Below are positions 1 through 10,013 of a stretch of DNA of 64,000 bases, in pieces. The stretch comes from JAWKJY01 sp041393535 (GTDB lineage: Bacteria > Actinomycetota > Thermoleophilia > Gaiellales > Gaiellaceae): positions 1 through 64,000 of the forward strand of contig JAWKJY010000002.1 of assembly GCA_041393535.1 (NCBI GenBank). The letters are read 5' to 3'. Both the position numbers and the translations under genes were made by a program. How positions within the stretch are numbered: the stretch's first letter is position 1; each line of letters begins with the position of its first letter. The notes under the pieces were generated by a model. It had not been told where the DNA came from, searched no databases, and worked only from the letters and a program-made list of their open reading frames with translations.

Positions 1-1985
1 GCTGCCGGTGCGGAGCACGAGGCGCGCAGGGGCCGTCGCGACGCGCGCGGCGGGCGCGTCGACCTCGATCCACTCGGCCTCGTCGGCGACGTCCCCGCGG
101 GCGACCCGCCAGGGGCGCACGGCCCAGTAGTACGTCTTCACCTCGTCGAGCGACGCGACGTCGCCGTCGTCGAGCTCGACGCCCAGCACGATCCGCTCGC
201 CCGCGTCGGCGCGATTGCGGACGATCGCGCGCAGCGGCACGTGCTGCGGCGGGCCACCGGGGGTCGGCAGCTCGAGCTCGAGGTCGAGCCGGTCGCCGAC
301 CTGGCGCGAGCGCGCGCCCTGGTTCCCGGGCAGCTCGAACTGGATGCCGCCCAGCTCGAGCCGGATGCCGGCCGGGGTCAGGTCGCGGGCCTTCGCGGGC
401 TCGACGCCGATCCAGGCGGGCAGGGCGACCGCGCAGCGGTAGAAGCGCCGCTGCTGCCGCCGGCGGACGAGCAGCTGCATCACGTCGAGCACCTGGAGGA
501 GGAGCAGGACGCCGAGGACGAACGAGGCGGCCCGGACGGTCTCGCTCGCGGCCGGCAGCACGTCGTACCGGTCGCCGACGGCGCGCAGCGCGAGCAGGCC
601 GTCGAGCGCGAGCACGAGGGCGGTGAGCACGCGCATCCGGGCGATGTCGCGCACGCGTCCGGTCGCCCCGGAGCGCGAGCGGCCGACCCAGCGGTGGAGC
701 ACGAAGGCGCGCAGGGCGGCATCGAGGTAGGGGCCGAGCGTGCGCAGGGCCTGGCGGCTCCGATCGCCGAAGGCGAGGGTGCCGCGGCCGAGCGCGACGA
801 CGGCCGCCGCGTGCGCGGCGTAGACGGCCACCCAGGCGCCGAGGACGAGCCCCAGCGAGCCGCCGACCGGCGCGCGACCGGTCACGAGCGTCGCCAGGAG
901 GACGGCGATCGCGAGCGCGCGCTGCAGGCCGGAGAGGTAGCGCGAGGCGCCGGCGAAGAGCGTCAGGCGCGCCCGCCAGGGCACGCCGCGCTGGAGCAGC
1001 GGGTTGTCGCGGGTCGCGAGCAGGCGAAGCGTCCAGTAGGCGCGGCGGCGGCTGCCCTCGAGGTACTCCTCGAGCGTGTCGGGGCCCATCGACTCGACCA
1101 TCGGCGTCCGCTCGAACTCGACGCGCCACCCGGCGGCGAGGAGCCGCGCGGTCGTCCGGTAGGCGCGCGACGCGGCACCGGGGCGATCGGCCCCGGCGAC
1201 CTGCTCGAACGCCTCGCGCCGGACCAGCGAGCCGGCGCCGAGCCAGAGCGCCTGGCCGCGGGCGCCGAGCGAGGGGCCGATCACCTCGTTCAGGATGTCC
1301 TGCTCGTTGCGCCCCTGGAAGACCGTCGTGAGGGCGTCCGCGTTCGCGTAGTCGTTGCGCAGCTGGACGCAGGCGACGGCGGCGTCCCAGAAGCGGCTGC
1401 TCGCCTTCTCGACCGCGTCCGGGTACAGGACCTGGCCGGCGCCGAGCACGAGGACGAGCTCGCCCTCGACGGCTGCGAGCCCGCGCGCCCAGCGCATCGG
1501 CAGGACGCGGTAGGCGGCGCCGGAACCTGCGACGGCGGCCAGCTCGGGCCGGTGCCTCGTCGACGACCGTGGTCGGGTAGCGCCCACCGCGCAGGGCGTT
1601 CGTTCGAGGGCGTCCGCTCGACCTCGTCGGCGCCGCTGCGGCCCGCGAGGACGAGCACGCCGGACGCTCCGGTCCCTTTGGGACGGCGCGCCGCAGCTGC
1701 TCGGGCACGCGCCACGTCTGCAGCGCGAACAGGGCGAGCTGGAGCCAGGCCCACGCCTCGGCGACCAGCAGCGGGACGGCAGAGCCCAGGCAGGGCCCCG
1801 GCGAGCGTCCAGCCGACGCGCCGAACCAGGTACGCCCCGCCGACGAGCAGCGCGAGCGATGCGATCAGGCGGACGCGCTCCTCGGACGCCGTGAGCGCCC
1901 GGTGTCCGACCAGGACGGAGAAGATCCTCCGCGCGGAGGACTCGCTCCAGCGACGTGTTCGGCTACCCTCCCTGGTGTCCGATGA
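1..1985 (-). pseudogene. GT2-like/PilZ membrane protein, copy A (frame-disrupted, 3' end outside window)
   Basis: This is a paralogue of the protein at 4754-6577. The minus strand reads in one frame from about 1560 to base 1, covering a glycosyltransferase-2-like core, several hydrophobic helices and a C-terminal PilZ domain. The PilZ part shows RxxxR (RRQQRRFYR) and DLTPAGIRL, which match the c-di-GMP-binding RxxxR and (D/N)x(S/T)xxG motifs. The GT DxD position reads GAG (VLVLGAGQV), so catalysis is doubtful. The N-terminal part (ALTASEERVRLIASLAL, about 1790-1900) is in other frames, with breaks near 1580-1690 and 1780. No ATG/GTG is seen at the start homologous to copy B, although a GGAGGG lies there at about 1970. 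The stop codon lies before base 1. The breaks may be sequence errors. Confidence 0.7.
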
Positions 1986-2308
1986 CCCGTCGGCCGGCCG
2001 CCGACGTGCCACGGTGATCGGCCGCGCAGGCTTGCTGAACGCGTCGCGGCGAGAACCCTCGAACGAGGATCGCCCGGCGCGAGGCCCACCCCGGCTAGCG
2101 CTTCGCGCCGCCAGGCGCGCCCTGACCGTGAAAACCGCCGGATGGCGATCTGCCGTCGCCGCCGGTGGCTTCGCCTGCAGGTGCAGCCACCTGCAAGGCG
2201 GGTGTCCGCGAGCAGGAGCTTGCCGCTGCAGCGCACGCTTTTCGGGACGAGGACGTCCCGCCGACGGAAATGTCGAAGCGCACACGCCGCCCCTGGGATA
2301 CGCAGGCC

Positions 2309-4600
2309 TCAGCCCGCGGCCCCGAGGAGCTTCGCGGGAGCGCCCCTGCGGCCGGCCGCGGCGCGGGCGGAGCGCGTCGCGATCGCGGCGCGCGCGACGC
2401 AGACCCTGCCACAGAACGCGCTGGTCGTGACCCGGAACTGCACGCGGATCCGGAAGGCCTTCCGCTTCGCGTCGTAGACGACCTCGAGCGTCGCCGGGAT
2501 GTCGAGCCCGGCGGCGGACGCCGGCACGACCGCGTCCGTCGCGACGGCCTGGTCGGCCGCCTGCGGCGTGAGCGTCGGCGTCGGCTGGGGCTGCGCGACC
2601 GGGGTCGGATGGTGCTCCTCGGGAGCCGATGGCGTCTCGGGCCCGGCCGGTGGGTCGGGAACGACCACGACCGCACCGTCCGTCGACGGGGCGGGCGGCG
2701 AGCTCGGCGTCGGCCCCGTCGACGGGCTGGGTGCAGGAGACGGCTCGGCGACCTTTCGCCGGCGACAGAGGGGCAGCGGGCGGCGTCCGTGCTCGCGACG
2801 GCTGCCCCGCCCGCGAGCGACCACGTGACGGTGCCCGAGTCGAAGTCGACCGCGAAGACCTGCTCCTGCGTGCCGGGGTCGAGCTCGGTCGGTTGACCGC
2901 GCTCCGCCAGGGCCCGGCTGGATGGCGTTGTCGGAGCCCAAGCGGCGCAGCGACCAGCACCACCGATGCCTTGTGGTAGCCGAACCAGGCGCGATGCGCG
3001 CTCCGCGAGCTCCCGCCGAGGGCGCTCGACGCACTCGAAAACAGGCGCGACCGCCACGCAGTCCCCGGCCTCGTCCCGGAGCTGACCCGTGGCACAGGCA
3101 GGCCTGCTCCGGCTGCGCGGGCTCGGAAGGCGCGGGCGCGGGCGCGGGTGCGGGCTCGGCCGGCGCAGGCGCGGCGCCTTGAGCCGCCCAGGCGCGGGCG
3201 CGGGTGCAGGCTCCGCAGGCGCGGGCGCAGGCTCCGCAGGCGCGGGCGCAGGCTCCGCAGGCGCAGGCGCAGGCTCCGCAGGCGCAGGCGCGGGCTCCGC
3301 AGGCGCAGGCGCAGGCTCCGCAGGCGCGGGCGCAGGGCGCGGGCGCAGGCGCAGGCGCAGGCGCAGGCGCAGGCTCCGCAGGCGCAGGCGCAGGCGCAGG
3401 CGCAGGCTCCGCAGGCGCAGGCGCAGGCTCGGCGAAGGCGCGGCGGCGTTGCTGCGGGTAGGCCACCGCGTACGTGCTTGCCGTCGGGGCTCGCGACGAC
3501 GTCTGCGGCGTTGCCGAGCGCCTTGCCGCTCGATGCAGCCGCCGCTGCCGCTGCGCGACGCAGTTGGCGGCCGAGCGCGCCCCGGTGGTCGTATCGCGGG
3601 TAGGGGCGGTGATCGAACGCCGCTCCTCGTCCAGCCGTCGCAACGCTCGCTCGCGACGTAGAGGTTCTTGCCGTCGGGCGAGATCGCGAGGAGGTGCGCG
3701 TTCGCGAAGCCGTGCGCCTGGCGGCAGACGGGCCGCGTCACCCGAGCTGCTGGTCGCGATACGCATCCAGGCCGGCGAGCTGGAATCCCGAAGGCCTCAG
3801 ACCGTGAGCGGCGATCCAGCGAAGGTCAGATCGAATGAGTTCCCGAAGGACCATCCCGTTCGGGCCGTCCAGGCTGGCGACGACGGACTGCGGCTCCCTT
3901 CAGCGACTCCCCGTTGACGCAGCCGCCGGAGCCGTCGTTCGCGATGCATCCGCCGTGCCGGCGAGCTGCATCAGCTCGCCCGTGGTCGCGTTGCGGGAGA
4001 AGACGGCGACCGCGTTCGAGCCGGCCGCGGCGGCGTAGACGTTCTTGCCGTCGGGCTGACCGTGACGTCGTGGACATTGACGAGAGCCGTCCGTCGGCCG
4101 CAGCCGCTCGTCCCGCTGTCCGAGGTGCAGCCCGCCGTGCCCGAGCTGGGTCAGCGCGCCCGTCGACTGGTCGCGCACGAAGGCTGCGACGGAGTTGCTC
4201 GACACGTCCCGACGTACACGTGCGCGCAATCCGCAGGAGGCCGACCACCACGCCGTCCGCACCCGCAGGCGCCTTCCCCCGCGTGCAGGTGGTCGTGGAC
4301 GTGCTGTTGAGACGCACGCGTGGTCGTGCCGGGCTGTGTGAGCGCGCCCGTCGAGGCGTTGCGCGTGATCACGGCGATGCCGTTGCCGGAGGTGGCGGCG
4401 ACGTAGACGTTCAGGCCGTCGGGAGATGCCGATGCCCTCGCCGCCGGTGATCAGCTTGCCCGTCAGCGCAGGCGCCGCTCGTGCCGCTGTTCGAAGATGC
4501 AGCCGGCGTGCCGCGAGCTTCCGTCACCGTCCCCGACGGCCGGTGAGCCGCTCGCTGCGGCCCAGCCGGGCGCCGCTGGCGGCACCGGTTGCGGCGATGG
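2309..4600 (-). pseudogene. Secreted 40-residue-type beta-propeller protein with Pro/Ala-rich tail (multiple frame breaks)
   Basis: Propeller repeats are readable in shifting minus-strand frames between about 4500 and 3450. Units such as VSPDGKNVYAAAAGSNAV, FSRNATTGELMQLAGTAD and GCIANDGSGGC match the YVTN/lactonase-like repeats common in Solirubrobacterales exported proteins. A Pro/Ala/Glu linker of PAPAPAE units follows (about 3440-3150), then a Cys-containing segment (ACATGQLRDEAGDCVAV) and a tail with VVYDAKRKAFRIRVQFRV near 2480. A hydrophobic alanine-rich stretch near 4560-4600 could be a signal peptide, but the junction with the upstream gene is scrambled by indels. The 3' end is equally uncertain: one frame stops at 2309 and another runs to 2095. 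At least five frame changes are needed to read the whole protein. Its substrate or ligand cannot be told from sequence. Confidence 0.6.
3211..3336 (-). repeat. 21-bp tandem repeat encoding PAPAPAE heptapeptides
   Basis: On the plus strand the word CTCCGCAGG recurs at 3211, 3232, 3253, 3274, 3295 and 3316, giving six consecutive 21-bp units with only A/G variation inside. Less regular units continue to about 3440. On the minus strand this encodes repeated PAPAPAE in the linker of the propeller gene. The array is a likely place for slippage, and the reading frame does change within it. Confidence 0.85.
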
Positions 4601-4753
4601 CGGCGAAGGCTGGCGGTGCCCAGGACGAGCCGGGCCGCGAGGTGCGACGAGGGTGGCGCTCGCGGCGGCCGGGGCCTCGACCTCGACCAGGTCTCGCCCG
4701 GCGATCAGGCCCAGGCGACGAGCCAGGGCCGGGTCGCCCAGTAGTACGCGTCT

Positions 4754-6577
4754 TCACCTCGTCGAGGCTCGTCTGCTCGCGGTCGGCCAGCTCGACGCCG
4801 AGCACGAGCCGGTCGGAGCCGGCGGTGCGGTTGCCGGACGATCGCGCGCAGCGGGACGGAGCGGCTGCCGCCCGCGACCTTCGGCAGCTCGAGGCGCGGC
4901 GACACCTTCTCGCGCCTGGCGCGCACGCGCCTGGGCGAGAGGCAGACGCTCGACCTCGATCGCCCAGCTCCAGCCGGATCCCCGCGGGGTCAGGTCGCGG
5001 GCGCGGGCCGTACCGACGCCGACCCAGGCGGCCAGGTCGACGCAGCGGTAGAAGCGCCGCTCCTGCCGACGACCGAGCAGCAGCTGCAGCACGTCCAGCA
5101 TCTGCACGAGGACGACGACGCCCGCGACGAGGGCGGCCACGCGCAGGTGCCCCTCCAGCGGCGGCAGGCCCGCCCCGATCCGGTCGCCGACGGCGCGCAC
5201 GAGCAGCAACCCGTCCAGGACGAGCGTCAGCCCCGCGAGCAGCCCCAGATGGCTGATGTCGCGCAGGCCACCGCCACGCCCGGAGACCGACCGCGGCCGC
5301 CAGGCCCGCAGCACGAACGCCCTGACCGTCCCCTCCAGGTAGGCGCCCATCGTCCTGAGCGCATGCCGCGACCGATCACCGAACGCGAGCGTCCCGCGCG
5401 CCAGCGCGACCCCCGCAGCCGCCTGCAGCGCGAACGCCGGCAGCCACACCGCCGCGAGCTGCCCGAGCGACGCGTCGATCGGCGACCGACCCGACGCGAG
5501 CGTCGCCAGCAGCACGAGCAGGAGCGTCAGCCGCTGCACCCCGACGAGGTAGCGCGACGCAGCCGCGAACAGCGTCAACCGCGCCCGCCACGGCACCCCG
5601 CGCGCGAGCAGCGGATTGTCCCGCGACGCGAGCAGCTTCAGCGTCCAGTACGCGCGCCGGCGGCTCCCCTCGAGGTACGCGTCGAGCGAGTCCGGGCCCA
5701 TCGACTCGACCATCGGCGCCCGCTCGAACTCCACCCGCCAACCCGCGGCGAGCAGCCGCGCCGTCATCCGGAACGCCCGCGACGCCGCCCCGCCCCGATC
5801 GTGCGCCGCAGCGTCCAGGAACGCGCGACGCCGGACGAGCGACCCCGCGCCGAGCCAGAGCGCGTGCCCCCGGGCACCCAGCGACGGGCCGATCACCTCG
5901 TTCAGCAGGTCCTGCTCGTTGCGCCCGTGGAACACCGTCGTCAACGCGTCCGCGTTCGCGAAGTCGTTGCGGAACTGCACGCACGCCACCCGATCGTCCG
6001 CGAACCGGCCCGACGTCCGCGCGACGAGATCCGGGTACGGGACCTGGCCCGCGCCGAGCACGAGCACCAGCTCACCCTCGACCGACTCGATCCGCGCGCC
6101 CAGCTCGTCCGGCAGCACCCGGTAGGCGGCACCCAGACGCGCCGCAACGGCCGCGATCTCCGGCCGCTCCGACCCGTCCGCCACCGTCACCGGGTACGGG
6201 CCGCCCGACAGCACCCGACAGCCGAGCAGCGTCCGCTCCACCTCGTCGACCGCGCTCCGCCCCGCCAGCACGAGGACGCCGACCGAGGAGCCGACCGGCG
6301 ACACGCGCCGCCCCGGCCCCGGCACCCGCCACGCCTGCAGCGCGAGGAACGCGAGCTGCAGCCCCGCCCACGCCTCCGCCGCCAGCAGCGGCACCGACAG
6401 CCAGAGGGACGTCCCGCCGAGCGTCCACCCCGCGCGCCAGACGACGTACGCGCCGCCGGCCAGGAGCGCGAGCGACGCCACGAGACGCACTCGCCCCTCC
6501 GACGCGGTCAACCACGCCGTGCCCACCCGGAACCGGGAGAGCCGCCTGACCGAGGCCTCGCTCCAGCGCCGTCCCAT
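4754..6577 (-). CDS. GT2-like/PilZ integral membrane protein, copy B (catalytic Asp motif degenerate; C-terminus frameshifted)
   Basis: The 607-codon frame starts at ATG 6577. Residues 1-75 contain two hydrophobic helices, about 90-340 a GT2-like domain, about 340-500 further helices (VQRLTLLLVLLATLASG, LVAGVVVLVQMLDVLQLLL), then the start of a PilZ domain (RRQERRFYR). The family's DxD aspartates read GAG (VLGAGQVPYP) and the TED position reads FRMT, while QxxRW survives loosely as SRRRAYW, so it looks non-catalytic. Compared with copy A, one base is missing near 4980 and more indels lie between 4740 and 4980. The true PilZ tail (LELPKVAGG, SLDEVKT, YYWATRPW) continues in other frames to about 4620. 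The gene is related to the cellulose-synthase-like superfamily; a c-di-GMP-responsive envelope role is inference. Confidence 0.75.
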   Translation of the reverse strand: MGRRWSEASVRRLSRFRVGTAWLTASEGRVRLVASLALLAGGAYVVWRAGWTLGGTSLWLSVPLLAAEAWAGLQLAFLALQAWRVPGPGRRVSPVGSSVGVLVLAGRSAVDEVERTLLGCRVLSGGPYPVTVADGSERPEIAAVAARLGAAYRVLPDELGARIESVEGELVLVLGAGQVPYPDLVARTSGRFADDRVACVQFRNDFANADALTTVFHGRNEQDLLNEVIGPSLGARGHALWLGAGSLVRRRAFLDAAAHDRGGAASRAFRMTARLLAAGWRVEFERAPMVESMGPDSLDAYLEGSRRRAYWTLKLLASRDNPLLARGVPWRARLTLFAAASRYLVGVQRLTLLLVLLATLASGRSPIDASLGQLAAVWLPAFALQAAAGVALARGTLAFGDRSRHALRTMGAYLEGTVRAFVLRAWRPRSVSGRGGGLRDISHLGLLAGLTLVLDGLLLVRAVGDRIGAGLPPLEGHLRVAALVAGVVVLVQMLDVLQLLLGRRQERRFYRCVDLAAWVGVGTARARDLTPRGSGWSWAIEVERLPLAQARARQAREGVAAPRAAEGRGRQPLRPAARDRPATAPPAPTGSCSASSWPTASRRASTR

Positions 6578-6761
6578 CTGCCTGTTCGACCCCCTGCCGT
6601 CGAGGGCGCCTCCGCGCCCGGGTACGCACTCGTAGTCGGCCCGGACGACCCGCGCTGCAGGGACGGGGAGGGCGAATCACTCGGACGAGGGATCGGTCGT
6701 GAGCGCTCCCCGAGCCGATCGTGAGCGGATCCAGAGGTTGCGGCGCGGAAACGCCGGGCCG

Positions 6762-8396
6762 CTACGCGGTGCGCGTCGAGGCCGCCCGCTCGAGGCCGCG
6801 CTCGGCGATCTCGAGCTCGCGCATGCGGAACTTCTGGATCTTCCCCGTCACGGTCAGCGGGAAGGCGTCGACGACGCGCACGTAGCGGGGCACCTTGTAG
6901 CGCGCGATCCGCTCGCGGCAGAACGCCTTCAGCTCCTCCTCGTCGAGGCTCGCGCCCTCGCGCAGCACGACCCAGGCACAGATCTCCTCGCCGTAGCGCT
7001 CGTCCGGGACGCCGATCACCTGGACGTCCGAGATCGCCGGGTGCGTGTAGAGGAACTCCTCGATCTCGCGCGGGTAGACGTTCTCGCCGCCGCGGATGAT
7101 CATGTCCTTCGAGCGGCCGACGATGTTCACCCAGCCCTCGTCGTCCATCACCGCGAGGTCGCCGGTGTGCATCCAGCGCGCCTCGTCGATCGCGGCCGCC
7201 GTCGCCTCCGGGTTGTCCCAGTAGCCGAGCATGACGCAGTAGCCGCGCGTGCACAGCTCGCCGGTCTCGCCGCGCTCGACCGTCAGGCCGGTCACCGGGT
7301 CGACGATCTTGATCTCGACGTGCGGGTGGATCCGCCCGACCGTCGAGACCTGCTTGTCGAGCGGCGCGTCCCGCGGCGTCTGCGTCGAGACGGGCGAGGT
7401 CTCGGTCATGCCGTAGCAGATGGTCACCTCGTCCATGTGCAGCTCGGCCCGCACCCGCTTCATCACCTCGATCGGGCACGGCGAGCCGGCCATCACGCCG
7501 GTGCGCAGCGTCGACGTGTCGAAGCGCGGGAACTCCGGGTGCTCGAGCTCGGCGATGAACATCGTCGGCACGCCGTACAGCGACGTGCAGCCCTCCGCCT
7601 CGACCGCCTCGAGCGCGGCGAGCGGGTCGAACGCCTCCGACGGGATCACCATCGCCGCCCCCGACGTGATCGCCGCGAGGTTGCCGATGACCATGCCGAA
7701 GCAGTGGTAGAAGGGCACGGGGATGCAGATCCGGTCGGCCTCCGTGTAGCCGAGCGTCCGCGCGATGAAGTACCCGTTGTTGAGGACGTTGTGGTGCGAG
7801 AGCGTCGCGCCCTTCGGCGCCCCCGTCGTCCCGGACGTGTACTGGATGTTGATCGGCTCGTCCGCGTGCAGCCCCGCCTCGCGCTCGCGCAGCCGCTCGA
7901 CGGGCGCCTCGTCCGCGCGCGCGAGGAACGCATCCCAGTCGACCCCGAGCACGACCGTCTCGCGCAGCCGCGGGGTCGTCGTCTGCGCCAGCACCTCGCC
8001 GTAGTCGACGCCCTTGAACCCGGTCGCCCGCAGGAGCAGCGAGCAGCCGGACTGGTTCAGGGCGTACTCGAGCTCGGAGGACCGGTACGACGGGTTCACG
8101 TTGACGAGGATCGCGCCCACCTTCGCGGTCGCGACCTGCGCGACGACCCACTCGGCGTTGTTCGGCGACCAGATCCCCACCCGGTCGCCCTTCTCGACGC
8201 CCGTCGCGAGCAGCGCGCGGGCGCAGCGCTCGACCTGCTCCTGCGCCTCCGCGTACGTCCACCGGATGCCCTGGTGGCGGGAGACGACTGCGAGCCCGTC
8301 CGGGACGCGCCCCACCGTCTCGTCCCAGGCGCGCCCGATCGTCGTGCCGAGCAGCGGCACGTCGCAGGCGCCGTGGACGTACGCGAGCACTGCCAT
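6762..8396 (-). CDS. AMP-dependent acyl-CoA synthetase/ligase
   Basis: This 544-residue ANL-superfamily enzyme activates a carboxylic acid, probably a fatty acid, to its acyl-CoA through an acyl-adenylate. The P-loop signature YTSGTTGAPKGATLSH, the YGMTETSP motif, the TGD of the hinge region, GRSKDMIIRGGENVYP and the C-terminal lysine motif TGKIQKFR are all present. The ATG at 8396 was chosen because a TACGCT -10 box ends 7 nt before it and because homology begins at MAVLAYVHG; the longer frame to 8477 would run through that box. It is divergent from the flavin oxidase at 8538, with 141 bp between them. The exact acyl substrate cannot be inferred. Confidence 0.92.
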   Translation of the reverse strand: MAVLAYVHGACDVPLLGTTIGRAWDETVGRVPDGLAVVSRHQGIRWTYAEAQEQVERCARALLATGVEKGDRVGIWSPNNAEWVVAQVATAKVGAILVNVNPSYRSSELEYALNQSGCSLLLRATGFKGVDYGEVLAQTTTPRLRETVVLGVDWDAFLARADEAPVERLREREAGLHADEPINIQYTSGTTGAPKGATLSHHNVLNNGYFIARTLGYTEADRICIPVPFYHCFGMVIGNLAAITSGAAMVIPSEAFDPLAALEAVEAEGCTSLYGVPTMFIAELEHPEFPRFDTSTLRTGVMAGSPCPIEVMKRVRAELHMDEVTICYGMTETSPVSTQTPRDAPLDKQVSTVGRIHPHVEIKIVDPVTGLTVERGETGELCTRGYCVMLGYWDNPEATAAAIDEARWMHTGDLAVMDDEGWVNIVGRSKDMIIRGGENVYPREIEEFLYTHPAISDVQVIGVPDERYGEEICAWVVLREGASLDEEELKAFCRERIARYKVPRYVRVVDAFPLTVTGKIQKFRMRELEIAERGLERAASTRTA

Positions 8397-8403
8397 CGGG
8401 GGA

Positions 8404-8409
8404 AGCGTA
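8404..8409 (-). promoter_or_regulatory. -10 box (TACGCT), leaderless acyl-CoA synthetase
   Basis: TACGCT begins 13 nt before the ATG at 8396, so transcription would start at or next to the start codon. No Shine-Dalgarno sequence is present. Confidence 0.5.
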
Positions 8410-8537
8410 CGATGCGGCGGCCTCGCGCGCGACCCGCGACCGCCGAACGGCTCCCGATCGAGCCCTGGACGCGACATACTGCGTCACCCGCGCGTGGTTC
8501 CGCGCGGCCTGCAGTCTGCGTCCAGGAGGCCCAGAGC

Positions 8538-10013
8538 ATGACCATGACCGCATCCGGGATCGTCGACGCCCTCGGCGGCGTCGTCGGATCGGACCGCGTG
8601 CTCACCGGCGAGGCCGAGCGCGCGTACTTCTCCACCGACCTCAGCTTCGTCCCCGGCGAGATCGCCGACGTCGTGGTGCAGCCCGGCTCGGCCGAGGAGG
8701 TCGCCGCCGTCGTGCGCATCGCCGCCGAGGCCGGGCTCCCCGTCGTCCCGCGCGGCGGCGGCATGTCCTACACCCACACCTTCGTGCCCGGCGCGCCCGG
8801 CGCGGTGCTGCTCGACATGCGGCGGCTGAACCGCGTCGTCGAGGTGAACGCCGAGGACATGGTGATGGTCGTCGAGGCGGGCGCGACCTGGGAGCAGGTC
8901 TACCTCGCCGCGAGCGAGCAGGGCTTTCGCACGCCCTACTGGGGCCCGCTCTCCGGCCGCTACGCGACGGTCGGGGGCACGATCTCGAACAACTCCGTCT
9001 TCTTCGGCTCGACCCGCTACGGCTCGACGGCGGACGCGGTCCGCGGCCTCGAGGTCGTCCTCGCCGACGGCTCGATCGTCCACACCGGCTCCTGGGCGCA
9101 CCGGAACGGGACGCCGTTCACGCGCTACTACGGCCCCGACCTGACGGGCATGTTCATCGCCGACACGGGCTCGATGGGGATCAAGACGAAGGCCGCCCTG
9201 CGCCTCGTCAACATGCCCGCCGCCTCCGTCGGGCTCGCCTTCTCCGTGCCGAGCTTCGACGCGTCGAACGAGTGCATCCTCGAGGTCGCGCGCACCGAGC
9301 TCGCGACCGAGGCCTACGGCTTCGACCCGCTCTACAACGACGTCTTCGCCGACCTCGGCTTCGCCTTCCTCAAGGGCGTCGAGTGGAGCGTCTTCTTCGC
9401 GATCGACGGCGCCGACGACGACATCGCCGAGGCGGCCGCGAACCACGTGCGCTCGATCGCCTCGAACTACGGCACCGAGATCGACCCGACGGTGGCGATG
9501 GCGGTCCGCGCGGACCCGTTCGGCGCCGTCCGCTCCGTGCTGATGGGCCCGAACGGCGAGGTCTGGATGCCGCTGCACGGCATCTTCCCGCGCTCGAAGG
9601 CCAAGCAGGCCGCCGATGCGTGCCGGGCCTTCCTCGACCGGAACGCTGCGACGATCGAGCAGCACGGGATCAAGATCTCCCTGCTCACGCTCGCCTCGGG
9701 CACCGACTTCGTCTTCGAGCCGAGCTTCTACTGGCTCGACGACCTCGGCCAGTTCCGGCTCGAGCGGATCGAGCCCGAGTGGGCCGAGAAGTGGAAGACG
9801 ATCCCGGCGAACCCGGAGACGCGCGAGGTCGGGCTCCGGCTGCGCCGCGAGCTCGCGGCGATCTTCGACGAGCTCGGCTGCATCCACCTGCAGATCGGCA
9901 AGTACTACGACTTCGCCGGCAACATCGAGCCGACCACGAAGGCGGCCCTGCAGGCGGTCAAGGGCGGGCTCGACCCGAAGGGCCTGATCAACCCGGGCTC
10001 GCTCGGGATCTGA
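8538..10013 (+). CDS. FAD-binding (PCMH/VAO-type) oxidoreductase
   Basis: This 491-residue flavoprotein belongs to the vanillyl-alcohol oxidase/glycolate oxidase GlcD-like superfamily. The N-terminal PCMH FAD-binding part includes QPGSAEEVAAVVRIA and PRGGGMSYTHTFVPG, followed by GGTISNNSVFFGSTRYGS and a substrate-cap region. The C-terminus ends KGLINPGSLGI, typical of the family. The ATG at 8538 is preceded by a perfect AGGAGG at 8524-8529; a possible -10 (CATACT) lies at 8475-8480. The next gene starts within its stop codon (TGATG), so the two are translationally coupled. Its proximity to a divergent acyl-CoA synthetase suggests catabolism of an alcohol, hydroxy acid or aromatic, but the substrate is unknown. 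Confidence 0.9.
   Translation: MTMTASGIVDALGGVVGSDRVLTGEAERAYFSTDLSFVPGEIADVVVQPGSAEEVAAVVRIAAEAGLPVVPRGGGMSYTHTFVPGAPGAVLLDMRRLNRVVEVNAEDMVMVVEAGATWEQVYLAASEQGFRTPYWGPLSGRYATVGGTISNNSVFFGSTRYGSTADAVRGLEVVLADGSIVHTGSWAHRNGTPFTRYYGPDLTGMFIADTGSMGIKTKAALRLVNMPAASVGLAFSVPSFDASNECILEVARTELATEAYGFDPLYNDVFADLGFAFLKGVEWSVFFAIDGADDDIAEAAANHVRSIASNYGTEIDPTVAMAVRADPFGAVRSVLMGPNGEVWMPLHGIFPRSKAKQAADACRAFLDRNAATIEQHGIKISLLTLASGTDFVFEPSFYWLDDLGQFRLERIEPEWAEKWKTIPANPETREVGLRLRRELAAIFDELGCIHLQIGKYYDFAGNIEPTTKAALQAVKGGLDPKGLINPGSLGI

Noticed and set aside
241..2430. A 729-codon plus-strand frame across the GT/PilZ gene
   Set aside because: Composition is Arg/Ala/Gly/Glu-rich with no motif, and the minus strand carries a clear conserved protein.
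3211..3440. CRISPR array
   Set aside because: Units are contiguous 21-bp repeats without unique spacers, and no cas gene is nearby.
3148..3603. Plus-strand Gln/Ala and Gly/Ala repeat proteins
   Set aside because: They are the complement of the PAPAPAE coding array; the minus frame joins recognised propeller and Cys segments.
6699..8537. Plus-strand extension of the flavin oxidase frame far upstream
   Set aside because: It runs antisense through the acyl-CoA synthetase; AGGAGG and homology place the start at 8538.
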